6,962 nucleotides of DNA from Fidelibacterota bacterium (GTDB lineage Bacteria; Fidelibacterota; BS150m-G59), in assembly GCA_016784265.1 (NCBI GenBank), contig JADHUZ010000070.1, positions 1 through 6,962 of the forward strand. The letters are read 5' to 3'. This document shows, one piece after another, positions 1 to 6,269 of this stretch (position 1 is its first letter; each line of letters begins with the position of its first letter). The position numbers and the translations under genes are program-made. The notes beneath the pieces were generated by a model. That model ran no database searches. It had not been told where the DNA came from and saw nothing but the letters and a program-made list of their open reading frames with translations.

Positions 1-472
1 ATGCTTCTCTGTCAATGTGTGCGGCAATTGCAAGTCCATCGTTTTCGTGAATTTCATACACAATTTCATCCGTCGTCATCGTCGTTGCGCCCAGAAGAAA
101 TCTATCGCAATAATCCACATAACCATCGGCATCAACGATAATTTGTTCGCCAAAAACCGCCGGCTCATTTTTCCCATGTAAATTTTCATACACAATTTTT
201 TGCATAGTTTCTGCGCGTTCAAAATCAGGAAAAATGCCGAGAATATGCACTTCTTCTGATGTTGTGATTTCCATTCCGGGCAAAACAGTAAGTTGATTTT
301 CCGCAAGTTTTTCGATGGCCAAAAAATTTGCAACCGAATTATGGTCAGTTATTGCAATCATATCCAAATTTTTCTCGATGGCTTTTTTCACGATATTCTT
401 CGGCGACATTTCCAAATCGGCGCAAGGCGAAAGACAAGTGTGAATATGCAAATCGGCGCGAACAAGATTCAC
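1..472 (-). CDS. PHP-domain metal-dependent phosphoesterase, C-terminus beyond window
   Basis: Partial gene; 157 codons are visible and the C-terminus lies off the left edge. The N-terminus carries the PHP metal-binding signatures: ADLHIHTCLSP (HxH at residues 9-11), ITDHNS (D43-H44), GMEITT (E68), EVHILGIF (H76) and AAHIDRE (H152). These histidines and acidic residues normally hold two or three metal ions that hydrolyse phosphoester bonds; the substrate is not known for this subfamily. The start is a GTG at 472-470, which overlaps the TGA of the upstream DRTGG gene (GTGA) and has GAGG five bases before it. The next in-frame ATG (residue 22) would remove the HxH motif. It is the last visible gene of the hdr operon. 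From family knowledge, PHP proteins of exactly this type sit beside [FeFe]-hydrogenase/NuoEF-like genes, so such genes may follow to the left. Membership in the PHP family is secure; the cellular role is not. Confidence 0.88.
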   Translation of the reverse strand, partial: MNLVRADLHIHTCLSPCADLEMSPKNIVKKAIEKNLDMIAITDHNSVANFLAIEKLAENQLTVLPGMEITTSEEVHILGIFPDFERAETMQKIVYENLHGKNEPAVFGEQIIVDADGYVDYCDRFLLGATTMTTDEIVYEIHENDGLAIAAHIDREA

Positions 473-816
473 AACTCCCTCAACAAATCGTATAATTTCC
501 CGCAAATTTCAAAGGTAAACATTGTTGTCGAAAATATTGCCACGCCTTCTTCTTTTGCTTTTTCCAAAGTTTCTTCATCTGGCTTGCGATTGTTTACCAA
601 AATAATTCCAGCCAAATCTTTCAATGTTGCAACAGCAATCGTGTTCGGATGTTTTTGTAAAGTAATCCAAAAATTTTCTTCTTCCGAATTTGCCATCACA
701 TCGCTGAGTAAATCGCTCGCAAAAACGCCCGAAACCGTTGCATTACCATCATATTTGGTTAATGATTTTAGTCCGAGTTGTTTTACTATTTCTTCAATTG
801 TCATCGTTTTTTCCAT
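469..816 (-). CDS. DRTGG-domain protein (second copy in operon)
   Basis: A 115-residue soluble protein of the small stand-alone DRTGG-like family found in hydrogenase/Hdr accessory operons. Recognisable blocks are SDLLSDVMAN, the WITLQKHPN stretch, DLAGIILVN and the C-terminal AIFSTTMFTFEICGKLYDLL. The literal DRTGG tetrad is absent; assignment rests on the overall pattern. DRTGG domains often accompany CBS domains and are thought to bind a small ligand or nucleotide, but no activity is established for this subfamily. The gene begins inside the end of the CBS-ATPase gene (23-base overlap). The ATG at 816 has no clear ribosome-binding site, while the ATG at 804 (four residues later) has GGA seven bases upstream, so 804 is a good alternative start. 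Its TGA overlaps the GTG of the PHP gene. It is a distant paralogue of the gene at 1739-2098. Confidence 0.85.
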   Translation of the reverse strand: MEKTMTIEEIVKQLGLKSLTKYDGNATVSGVFASDLLSDVMANSEEENFWITLQKHPNTIAVATLKDLAGIILVNNRKPDEETLEKAKEEGVAIFSTTMFTFEICGKLYDLLREL

Positions 817-1738
817 ACAATTTTACCGAAAAGCGCAGATTGGTTCCTTTTCCAATTTTGGAACGAAGTAACATTTCATCGGAACATTTTTTGATGTTCG
901 GCAATCCCATTCCAGCGCCAAAACCAAGATCCCGAATTCTATTTTCTGCTGTTGAATATCCTTCTTGCATGGCTTGATTTACATCAGGAATGCCGGGACC
1001 ATTATCAAACACATTTACAGTAATCATCTCCGGCGAAATCCGCACTGTCATGTAGCCGCCACTTGTGTAAATCACAAGATTCATTTCCGCTTCGTATGAT
1101 GCAATCGCAACTCGACGGATAATTTCCGGCGGTAATCCGAGCCGTTTTAGGTTTTTCTTCAAATTCCCCGCCGCTTCGCCTGCACGATTAAAATCATTTC
1201 CAACAATATGATACTGAAATGTAAATCGCGTCTCGTCTGCTTGAACGTGATCCAAAATGTGCATCTTATTTTTATAGCGTTTTTTCTCCGCACGATGAAA
1301 TTCAACTTCGAGTTTTTTTGCAACACCACGCAAAATATCGCCTTTGGTAAGAATGCCAACAAGTTCCCCAGTTTCACGATTCAAAACAGGAAATCTGCCA
1401 AATCCAGTGCGCTCAAATTCTCGCACTGCTGTTACAAGAAAATCATTTTCAAAAAGCGTAATCACATCTGTGCTCATGTGTTTGGCGACAGAATCGTTCA
1501 TGGCATCGGAAGTCAAGCATTCGATAAAATCCTCCAAACTTACCATGCCGACGAGAAATCCATTTTCCAAAACAGGCATACCAGAAATCCGTTTTGTCTG
1601 CAAAATTTCTCGTAGTTTGCTCATCTGCATTTCCGGCGCAACACTCACTGGATTTTTCGTCATAACTAGCCCGATTCTCATTTCATAAATGAGTTCCTGC
1701 TGTTTTGTGAGTTCTTCTTTTTGTGCCATAGCGAGCAT
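794..1738 (-). CDS. Tandem CBS-domain protein with HATPase_c (anti-sigma/histidine-kinase-like ATPase) domain
   Basis: A 314-residue fusion. Residues about 20-145 form a pair of CBS domains (VMTKNPVSVAPEM start, SGMPVLENGFLVGMVSLEDF, then a second repeat with GRFPVLN and LVGILTKGDIL). Such pairs bind adenine nucleotides or similar ligands. After a basic linker, residues about 170-310 form a GHKL/HATPase_c domain with N-box E216-AEMN220, G1 box DNGPGI (245-250) and G2 box GFGAGMGLPNI (272-282). It lacks a phospho-acceptor histidine domain and resembles RsbW/RsbT or SpoIIAB-type kinases, so it may phosphorylate or bind a partner rather than act as a classical sensor kinase. The gene starts directly after the TAA of the upstream DRTGG gene, with no gap; an ATG three codons later is possible. 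Domain calls are firm; that CBS ligand binding controls the ATPase is inference. Confidence 0.9.
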   Translation of the reverse strand: MLAMAQKEELTKQQELIYEMRIGLVMTKNPVSVAPEMQMSKLREILQTKRISGMPVLENGFLVGMVSLEDFIECLTSDAMNDSVAKHMSTDVITLFENDFLVTAVREFERTGFGRFPVLNRETGELVGILTKGDILRGVAKKLEVEFHRAEKKRYKNKMHILDHVQADETRFTFQYHIVGNDFNRAGEAAGNLKKNLKRLGLPPEIIRRVAIASYEAEMNLVIYTSGGYMTVRISPEMITVNVFDNGPGIPDVNQAMQEGYSTAENRIRDLGFGAGMGLPNIKKCSDEMLLRSKIGKGTNLRFSVKLYGKNDDN

Positions 1739-2098
1739 TTATCCGATTCCGTTTTCTTCGCAGCCTTTTAATCCTGCTTTGTAGAGCCTTCCGCACGCTT
1801 CAAACATCGGCAATTTTGTGGATAACAATGGAATTTTCATCTCTTCCGAAAGTTGGATGATTTTTGAATCAATCGTTTTTCCGCGCACAAAACAAACTGC
1901 TTTCACATCCGCAATATCTGCCGTTCGAATCACTTGCGTGTTTGTCAACCCCGTCAAAAGTAATGCATCTGATTTGACATACGCCAGCACATCGCTCATC
2001 TGGTCGCAACCGCTTCCGTGGGCAATCTCCAAATCCAAATTGGAAAAACTATTCAGAATTTTGCATTCGAGAATTTTTATGATTTCGCGTAGTTGCAT
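1739..2098 (-). CDS. DRTGG-domain protein (first copy in operon)
   Basis: A 119-residue soluble protein of the small DRTGG-like family. Typical blocks are CDQMSDVLAYVK (31-42), LLLTGLTNTQVIRTADIADV, AVCFVRGK and the C-terminal IPLLSTKLPMFEACGRLYKAGL. It shares a layout with the second copy (SDxxSDVxA near the start; ST..MF.(A/I)CG(R/K)LY near the end), yet the two differ enough to suggest ancient, specialised paralogues. Function is unknown; ligand sensing is a family-based guess. It has no obvious Shine-Dalgarno sequence and begins four bases after the hdrA stop, so it probably relies on coupled translation. Its TAA abuts the ATG of the CBS-ATPase gene. It carries Cys12, Cys31, Cys101 and Cys113 but no iron-sulfur motif. 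Confidence 0.85.
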   Translation of the reverse strand: MQLREIIKILECKILNSFSNLDLEIAHGSGCDQMSDVLAYVKSDALLLTGLTNTQVIRTADIADVKAVCFVRGKTIDSKIIQLSEEMKIPLLSTKLPMFEACGRLYKAGLKGCEENGIG

Positions 2099-2102
2099 TG
2101 GA

Positions 2103-2960
2103 TTACACTGTCTGGTTCACCATCAAATCGCCTTTTTGAATGATGCGTTGCACAGGCACAGTTTCCGCCGGACAAGTTGACCAACATTCGCCACAACCAT
2201 TACATTTATCCACATCTACATAGCGCGCTTTCTTCTTGATTTTCACTTTGAAATTTCCGACAAATCCCTCAACCTCTTCGACTTCGGAATAGGTCATCAA
2301 TGTGATATTCGGATGTTTCGCGACAGATGTCATTTTCGGCGTTAAAATACAAGCCGAGCAATCCAGCGTTGGAAATGTTTTATCAAAATTCGCCATGTGT
2401 CCACCGATAGACGGCGACCGTTCTACAAGATAAACATGCTTGCCCGATTCTGCCATCGTCAGAGCGGCTTGGATTCCTGCAATTCCACCACCAACAATCA
2501 AAACATTCGGATTGACGGGCACCTTTTTCTTCTCGAGTGGCGTATGAAGGACGATTCTCCGTGCCGCTGCACCCACAAGCGCTTTGGCTTTTTCGGTGGC
2601 TTTTTTCCCATCCGCAGTAACCCACGAAACATGCTCGCGGATATTTGCCATCTGAAAATAAAACATATTCTCGCCACCATCGGCAGTCGCTTCCCTAAAT
2701 GTCGGCTCGTGCATCAGCGGTGAACACGACGCAACAATCACACGATTGATTCTCCCCGAACGCAAATCTTCTTTGATGAGTTCCTGCCCTGGGTCGGAGC
2801 ACATAAATTTATATTCACGCGCCACAGTTACAAGCGGCAAAGTTTTGGAAAATTCCACCACAGCGGAAATATCAACTTTGCTCGCGATATTTATGCCGCA
2901 ATGACAAATATAAACGCCAATTTTAACTTCTTCTTTTGTTTTTATTTCAGGCGTGGACAT
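2103..2960 (-). CDS. hdrA: Short HdrA-like FAD/iron-sulfur subunit of heterodisulfide reductase
   Basis: A 285-residue HdrA N-terminal half. It has the opening IGVYICHCGINIA block (C19, C21), the RVIVASCSPLMHEPTFRE region (76-90), the FAD dinucleotide motif VGGGIAGIQAAL (156-167) with the acidic strand end E180, the hallmark IGGHMANFDKTFPTLDCSACILTPKM (185-210, C201/C204), and one 4Fe-4S motif CNGCGECWSTCP (253-264). Full HdrA is usually 650 residues or more and continues with further iron-sulfur motifs and the second half of the flavin domain; here only about 20 unfamiliar residues follow the first cluster. HdrA normally splits electrons at FAD and passes them to HdrBC. The start is ATG 2960 because AAAGGAGGT lies five bases ahead; an upstream in-frame GTG falls inside that site. 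It overlaps the end of hdrB by 14 bases. The other reading frames beyond the end show no HdrA-like sequence, so a simple frameshift is unlikely. Confidence 0.88.
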   Translation of the reverse strand: MSTPEIKTKEEVKIGVYICHCGINIASKVDISAVVEFSKTLPLVTVAREYKFMCSDPGQELIKEDLRSGRINRVIVASCSPLMHEPTFREATADGGENMFYFQMANIREHVSWVTADGKKATEKAKALVGAAARRIVLHTPLEKKKVPVNPNVLIVGGGIAGIQAALTMAESGKHVYLVERSPSIGGHMANFDKTFPTLDCSACILTPKMTSVAKHPNITLMTYSEVEEVEGFVGNFKVKIKKKARYVDVDKCNGCGECWSTCPAETVPVQRIIQKGDLMVNQTV

Positions 2961-3834
2961 GCGCACCTCCTTTAATTAAATCTTTGGAAAACGGAACAAA
3001 CGACCGATGTAACCCCAAATCTTTATCGTCAAGCCCAAGTGCCATTCCGATAATCTGAGTAAAATATGCTACTGGAACATTCTCCGTTCCGTAGTTTTTT
3101 TGAATTTTATTTTGATAACACTCAAGATTGAATTGACACAGCGAACATGCCGTTGCGATTGCATTTGCACCGCGTTTTTGTGCTTCTTTTAGCAAAATAT
3201 CGTTCAAGCGCAAACCAACATTTTCCACAGTCCCTGTCAAAGTTCCGCCACAACAACGAGTTTTGAGCGGCCAATCTACTGTTTCTGCTCCAAGCGTTTG
3301 GAGAATCAAATCCATCGTCTGCGGGTCATCTTGGTCGTCAAATTCCGCATACGGACGCACCAATTGACAACCATAATAACAGGCGATTTTCATTCCTTCC
3401 AGTGGCTGCGCAATTTTTTGATGCAGTGCAGCCAAACCAAAATCGTTTACAATAACATCAAGCGGATGACGCATCTTAACTTTGCCGGTGTATTTCAATC
3501 CCGCATCGCTCAAAGCACCGTGAATTGTATCAGAAATTTCTGAAAATTCATCCATATATTTTTGCACTTTACTTAACACCATGTAGCAAGCCGAGCATGG
3601 CGCAACAACATTCACCTCGGATTCGCTCGTTTCCTCTGCAAGTGCTAAATTCCGCGCCGCAAGTGCGTATGCTTTCATCTCGTTCACCGCCATATATGAT
3701 GTCGCTCCACAGCAATTCCAATCTGGCAATTCAACAAGCGGAATTTCCAATTTAGCAAAAATTGCACGAAGTGATTCGTCATAAGATTTACCTGTTTCTT
3801 TGAGCGAACAGCCTGGAAAATATAAATAACTCAC
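2947..3834 (-). CDS. hdrB: Heterodisulfide reductase subunit B (non-cubane cluster, CCG domains)
   Basis: A 295-residue HdrB with both CCG repeats complete. The first is C9 (FPGCS), C41-C42 (NWCCG-type, here WNCCG) and C80-C83 (PCSAC); the second is C152/C156 (CYYGC), C194-C195 (RCCGG) and C230-C233 (CSLC). In methanogen HdrB these repeats hold two non-cubane [4Fe-4S] clusters that cleave a disulfide. With intact ligands, catalytic competence is likely, but the substrate in a bacterium is not CoM-S-S-CoB by default and cannot be read from sequence. The start is GTG 3834-3832, overlapping the hdrC stop as GTGA, with AGGAG six bases upstream. The length matches the family. It lies between hdrC and hdrA in the classic C-B-A order. 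Confidence 0.95.
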   Translation of the reverse strand: MSYLYFPGCSLKETGKSYDESLRAIFAKLEIPLVELPDWNCCGATSYMAVNEMKAYALAARNLALAEETSESEVNVVAPCSACYMVLSKVQKYMDEFSEISDTIHGALSDAGLKYTGKVKMRHPLDVIVNDFGLAALHQKIAQPLEGMKIACYYGCQLVRPYAEFDDQDDPQTMDLILQTLGAETVDWPLKTRCCGGTLTGTVENVGLRLNDILLKEAQKRGANAIATACSLCQFNLECYQNKIQKNYGTENVPVAYFTQIIGMALGLDDKDLGLHRSFVPFSKDLIKGGAHVHA

Positions 3835-4418
3835 GAAGTTCTCCTCTCCACCGCATCCAAAAGAGTTTGCAGTTGTTTCGTTTTTTTAATTTTTTCCGAT
3901 TTCAATCCCAATCGCCCTTTGAAAAACAATTTCAATCCAATTGGAATTTGCTTAAACAGTCTTAAAACATTGGTTTTTAGATATAATTTCAGCAACAAAT
4001 TGCGTTCGTTATTCCTGCCAGTTTTTTTGACAATGCCAAAAAACTCTCGTGCCAACACCGGCACAGGAAATCCTTTTGGATACCTGTTTTCTTTGATTGC
4101 TTTCCGTTTCAACGCATACATCGTGTCTGTGATTTTGATTTGCTTCGGACATTCCACCGTACAAGAATAACACGAAGCGCAAAGCCAAATGGTTCTACTA
4201 TCCAGAACATCATCTTTGAATCCAGCGCGCGTCATTGCGATAATTTTTCGAGGCGAATGATCCATATAAATACTCAGTGGACAAGCACCGCTACAAGTGC
4301 CACATTGGATGCATGTTGCGAGATGTTCGCCACCGGGAATTTCCATAATTTCTTTTGGAAATTGCGAATCAAGCTCAGATTCGTATTTGATTTGTCTTTC
4401 AAAATGCAAAGTGCTCAT
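3831..4418 (-). CDS. hdrC: Heterodisulfide reductase subunit C (2x 4Fe-4S ferredoxin-like)
   Basis: A 195-residue HdrC. Two ferredoxin motifs are seen, CIQCGTCSGACP (36-47) and CASCYSCTVECP (80-91), each binding a [4Fe-4S] cluster that relays electrons from HdrA to HdrB. Between them is the usual SPRKIIAMTRAG segment, and the C-terminal third is lysine-rich, as in bacterial HdrC. The start chosen is ATG 4418 because AAAAAGGAG lies eight bases before it; the frame stays open 20 codons further upstream but has no comparable site there. The stop overlaps the GTG of hdrB. It is the first sizeable gene of the operon. A one-base TAATG junction links it to a possible small ORF upstream. Confidence 0.94.
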   Translation of the reverse strand: MSTLHFERQIKYESELDSQFPKEIMEIPGGEHLATCIQCGTCSGACPLSIYMDHSPRKIIAMTRAGFKDDVLDSRTIWLCASCYSCTVECPKQIKITDTMYALKRKAIKENRYPKGFPVPVLAREFFGIVKKTGRNNERNLLLKLYLKTNVLRLFKQIPIGLKLFFKGRLGLKSEKIKKTKQLQTLLDAVERRTS

Positions 4419-4525
4419 TAGAGAGTCTCCTTTTTCTGTACAAAAATGTAGGTTATGGGGTGGGATTTTTCTGGACACACTGCTCTTTCAAAACGACTCG
4501 CTCGAAAGAATGACCTGATTTTCAT
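4418..4525 (-). CDS. Possible 35-residue leader ORF ahead of hdrC
   Basis: An ATG at 4525 opens 35 codons that end in a TAA overlapping the hdrC ATG by one base (TAATG), the geometry of a coupled leader. AAGGGG lies six bases upstream of the ATG. The peptide is basic (starts MKIRSFFRASRFERAV) with one cysteine, no clear membrane segment and no recognised family. It sits downstream of the candidate promoter, so it would be on the hdr transcript. Chance alone could produce an ORF of this size; only the junction and the upstream site argue for translation. Confidence 0.3.
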   Translation of the reverse strand: MKIRSFFRASRFERAVCPEKSHPITYIFVQKKETL

Positions 4526-4730
4526 AACATACCCCTTGAATTATTCATAAGTCTGTGTATCAAATATAATCATAGATTTTAAAATAAGCAAGATAATAAG
4601 AGACTTATATCTTTAATAGTGGCAATAATTAAGTGCGCTCAACAATGAACACTAAAAAATGTCATGCGATTTTAAAAAGCGGTGATGTTTGTTTTTCAGC
4701 GCAATTTAGTAAATCGCGAGAGAGAAATGA
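4526..4730. other. AT-rich intergenic spacer
   Basis: A spacer between the membrane-protein gene and the hdr operon, both read leftward. Apart from the candidate promoter I see no RNA gene, long repeat or strong terminator. A weak hairpin at 4632-4653 (AGTG/CACT plus inner pairs) lacks a proper T-run on either strand. Confidence 0.5.
4563..4591 (-). promoter_or_regulatory. Candidate sigma70-type promoter for the hdr operon
   Basis: On the minus strand, TTGCTT (4591-4586) and TATATT (4568-4563) are separated by exactly 17 bases. The -10 box matches TATAAT at five of six positions; the -35 box is weak (three of six). Transcription would start near 4555, giving an untranslated leader of about 135 bases before hdrC. 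The region is AT-rich, so chance matches are expected. Confidence 0.35.
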
Positions 4731-5177
4731 TTAAATATCCAGCTCGTCGCTGGTTTGTTCTGGCTCCGCTTTTTCGAGAATTTGAAGAAGAATTTCGTGG
4801 GTCTTTGTAATTCTTTCATCTTGTTTATGCAGAAAAAATGAGATGCTCGCCACAGAAAGCGCGAGCAACATTACAAACAGTGTTACACAAAGCCATTCCA
4901 AATTCCAGGAAATAGCACCCCACATATTTTCTTCGATGGCATAAACAAACAGCAGTACAAAACTGGTGATAAATCCATAAGATAACCAAATTAATCCAAA
5001 CTGCCGTTTGTCTAAAGTAACATCAAATACATTGATGGCTATCACCCAGAGCAAAATGCCGAGCGTCAACACAAGGAGCGCAATAATTTCACTAAATGCG
5101 ATTAGGCAAAACACAAAAGCTAAAAAGCTGATTGCTTGAAGCGTGAATAAAAAATATCTCATCATTTGTTGATTCAT
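4731..5177 (-). CDS. Four-helix integral membrane protein, function unknown
   Basis: A 148-residue protein I do not recognise. Four hydrophobic stretches, about residues 8-28, 31-52, 60-83 and 93-115, look like membrane helices. They are followed by a charged tail of about 30 residues that begins HKQDERITK and ends acidic (EPEQTSDELDI), probably a short amphipathic or coiled segment facing the cytoplasm. A motif-like LDKRQFG lies in the loop between helices 2 and 3. There are no catalytic or metal-binding signatures. The ATG at 5177 has AGGAG seven bases upstream, which supports a real, translated gene. It stands alone: it reads in the same direction as the hdr operon but is 313 bases from hdrC, and is divergent from the oxidoreductase gene. 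No link to either pathway can be shown. Confidence 0.75.
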   Translation of the reverse strand: MNQQMMRYFLFTLQAISFLAFVFCLIAFSEIIALLVLTLGILLWVIAINVFDVTLDKRQFGLIWLSYGFITSFVLLFVYAIEENMWGAISWNLEWLCVTLFVMLLALSVASISFFLHKQDERITKTHEILLQILEKAEPEQTSDELDI

Positions 5178-5212
5178 TTGGATTCTCCTGCTAAAACTAC
5201 CTCTCGTTCAGT

Positions 5213-5236
5213 GCAGAAATCTAAGAGGATTTCTGC
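5213..5236. repeat. Perfect 9-bp inverted repeat in divergent promoter region
   Basis: GCAGAAATC and GATTTCTGC flank the six bases TAAGAG. It lies 36 bases upstream of the membrane-protein ATG and about 90 bases upstream of the oxidoreductase. Neither strand has a T-run after the stem, so it is not an intrinsic terminator. An operator or a 5'-UTR stem is possible. Confidence 0.6.
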
Positions 5237-5243
5237 CAAAAAC

Positions 5244-5275
5244 CAAACGGTTTGTGCATAAAATGAAAATTTCAT
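5244..5275. promoter_or_regulatory. Two short dyads, possible operator region
   Basis: CAAAC-G-GTTTG (5244-5254) and ATGAAA-A-TTTCAT (5263-5275) are both perfect inverted repeats with a one-base centre, spaced eight bases apart. TAAAAT (5259-5264) between them resembles a -10 box for the plus-strand gene, but no good -35 box lies at the right distance. AT-rich short palindromes arise easily, so this is tentative. Confidence 0.3.
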
Positions 5276-5324
5276 CTTCATTTGTTTGAAATTCCACAAA
5301 GCAGTCGTAGCTTTTTTGATGGAA

Positions 5325-6269
5325 ATGAGCCAAAAAAGAATGAATATCGGAATCGTTGGTGTCGGTCATCTGGGAAATATCCACGCAAAAAATGTAATTT
5401 GCCACCGCGCAGTTAATGCTATTGGATATTTCGACCCAAAACCAATCGAAAGCATTCCAGAAAATCTAAATGATTGGAAGCGTTATTTGTCGCTGGGTGC
5501 GCTTTTACGCGATGCCGACGCTATTATTATCGCTACGCCAACGCCAACACATTCAGAAATCGCTCTGCGAGCCATGAAACGCGGCGTTCACTGCCTGATC
5601 GAAAAGCCCATTGCCGATACTGTTTTAGCCGCTCAAAATGTCGTGAGTTGCGCCGAAAAAAATAAAATAATTGCAACCGTCGGTCATGTTGAACGCTTTA
5701 ATCCTGCTTGGACATACGTTAATTCACAACATTTAAAACCAAGATTTCTCGAAGTGCACCGGCTCGCTTCGTTTACAAACCGTAGCACAGAAATCGCCGT
5801 GGTTCTCGATTTGATGATTCATGATATTGATTTGGTCTTATGGCTGACAAACAGCAAAACTTCCTCAATTCAAGCAAATGGCGTTTCAGTCGTTACAGAT
5901 AAAATAGATATCGCCACAGCGAGAATTGTATTTCAAAACGGATGTGTCGCAAATTTAACAGCGAGTCGAATTTCAACAAAATCAATGCGCAAAATCCGTA
6001 TCTTTCAACAAAATAAATATGTGGGCGTGGATTTATTAGATAAATCCGTGGAAGATATTTCTATCGGTTCAAAACCAACGAAAAATATCGAGAATCTTTT
6101 TGATAAAAAATTACATGTGGCAAAGAACGGCAACGCTATTTTGGAAGAACAAAAAGATTTTATTGCCGCAATTCGTCAGCAGAAATTACCCAAAGTGCCC
6201 GCGGCAGACGGACTTACCGCCTTGAAAATTGCTTTAGAAATCGAAGAAATTATCAACCGTTCTCGTTGA
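5325..6269 (+). CDS. Gfo/Idh/MocA-family NAD(P)-dependent sugar oxidoreductase
   Basis: A 314-residue protein with an N-terminal Rossmann fold (MNIGIVGVGHLG, GxGxxG at 12-17), the family EKP motif (93-95), GHVERFNP (120-127) and a C-terminal substrate domain whose likely catalytic segment is DLMIHDID (162-169). Members oxidise or reduce a sugar hydroxyl with NAD(P). It overlaps lpxB by four bases (TTGA), so the substrate is probably a sugar nucleotide for lipid A or a surface glycan. GnnA, which oxidises UDP-GlcNAc at C3 for amide-linked lipid A in Acidithiobacillus and Leptospira, belongs to this family and lies near lpx genes, but its partner aminotransferase GnnB is not in this window, so I leave the symbol blank. 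The start is uncertain: ATG 5319, 5325 and 5340 are all in frame, none with a strong ribosome-binding site, and a TTG at 5286 extends the frame further. Confidence 0.87.
   Translation: MSQKRMNIGIVGVGHLGNIHAKNVICHRAVNAIGYFDPKPIESIPENLNDWKRYLSLGALLRDADAIIIATPTPTHSEIALRAMKRGVHCLIEKPIADTVLAAQNVVSCAEKNKIIATVGHVERFNPAWTYVNSQHLKPRFLEVHRLASFTNRSTEIAVVLDLMIHDIDLVLWLTNSKTSSIQANGVSVVTDKIDIATARIVFQNGCVANLTASRISTKSMRKIRIFQQNKYVGVDLLDKSVEDISIGSKPTKNIENLFDKKLHVAKNGNAILEEQKDFIAAIRQQKLPKVPAADGLTALKIALEIEEIINRSR

Noticed and set aside
293..871. Plus-strand open frame of 192 codons
   Set aside because: It lies antisense to the PHP, DRTGG and CBS-ATPase genes, has no family motifs, and its product is low-complexity serine/phenylalanine-rich, as expected from the reverse of a real gene.
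2103..2200. Frameshift as the cause of the short hdrA
   Set aside because: The two other frames past the 4Fe-4S motif give no HdrA-like sequence, and the DRTGG gene begins four bases after the stop.
2961..2966. Upstream GTG as the hdrA start
   Set aside because: This GTG overlaps the AGGAGGT site that serves the ATG at 2960.
4632..4653. Hairpin AGTG...CACT as a terminator for the membrane-protein gene
   Set aside because: The stem is short with a two-base bulge and is followed by TTAATTATT rather than a T-run; too weak to call.
5208..5405. Minus-strand open frame of 65 codons
   Set aside because: It runs antisense over the GxGxxG-coding start of the oxidoreductase and has no recognisable features.
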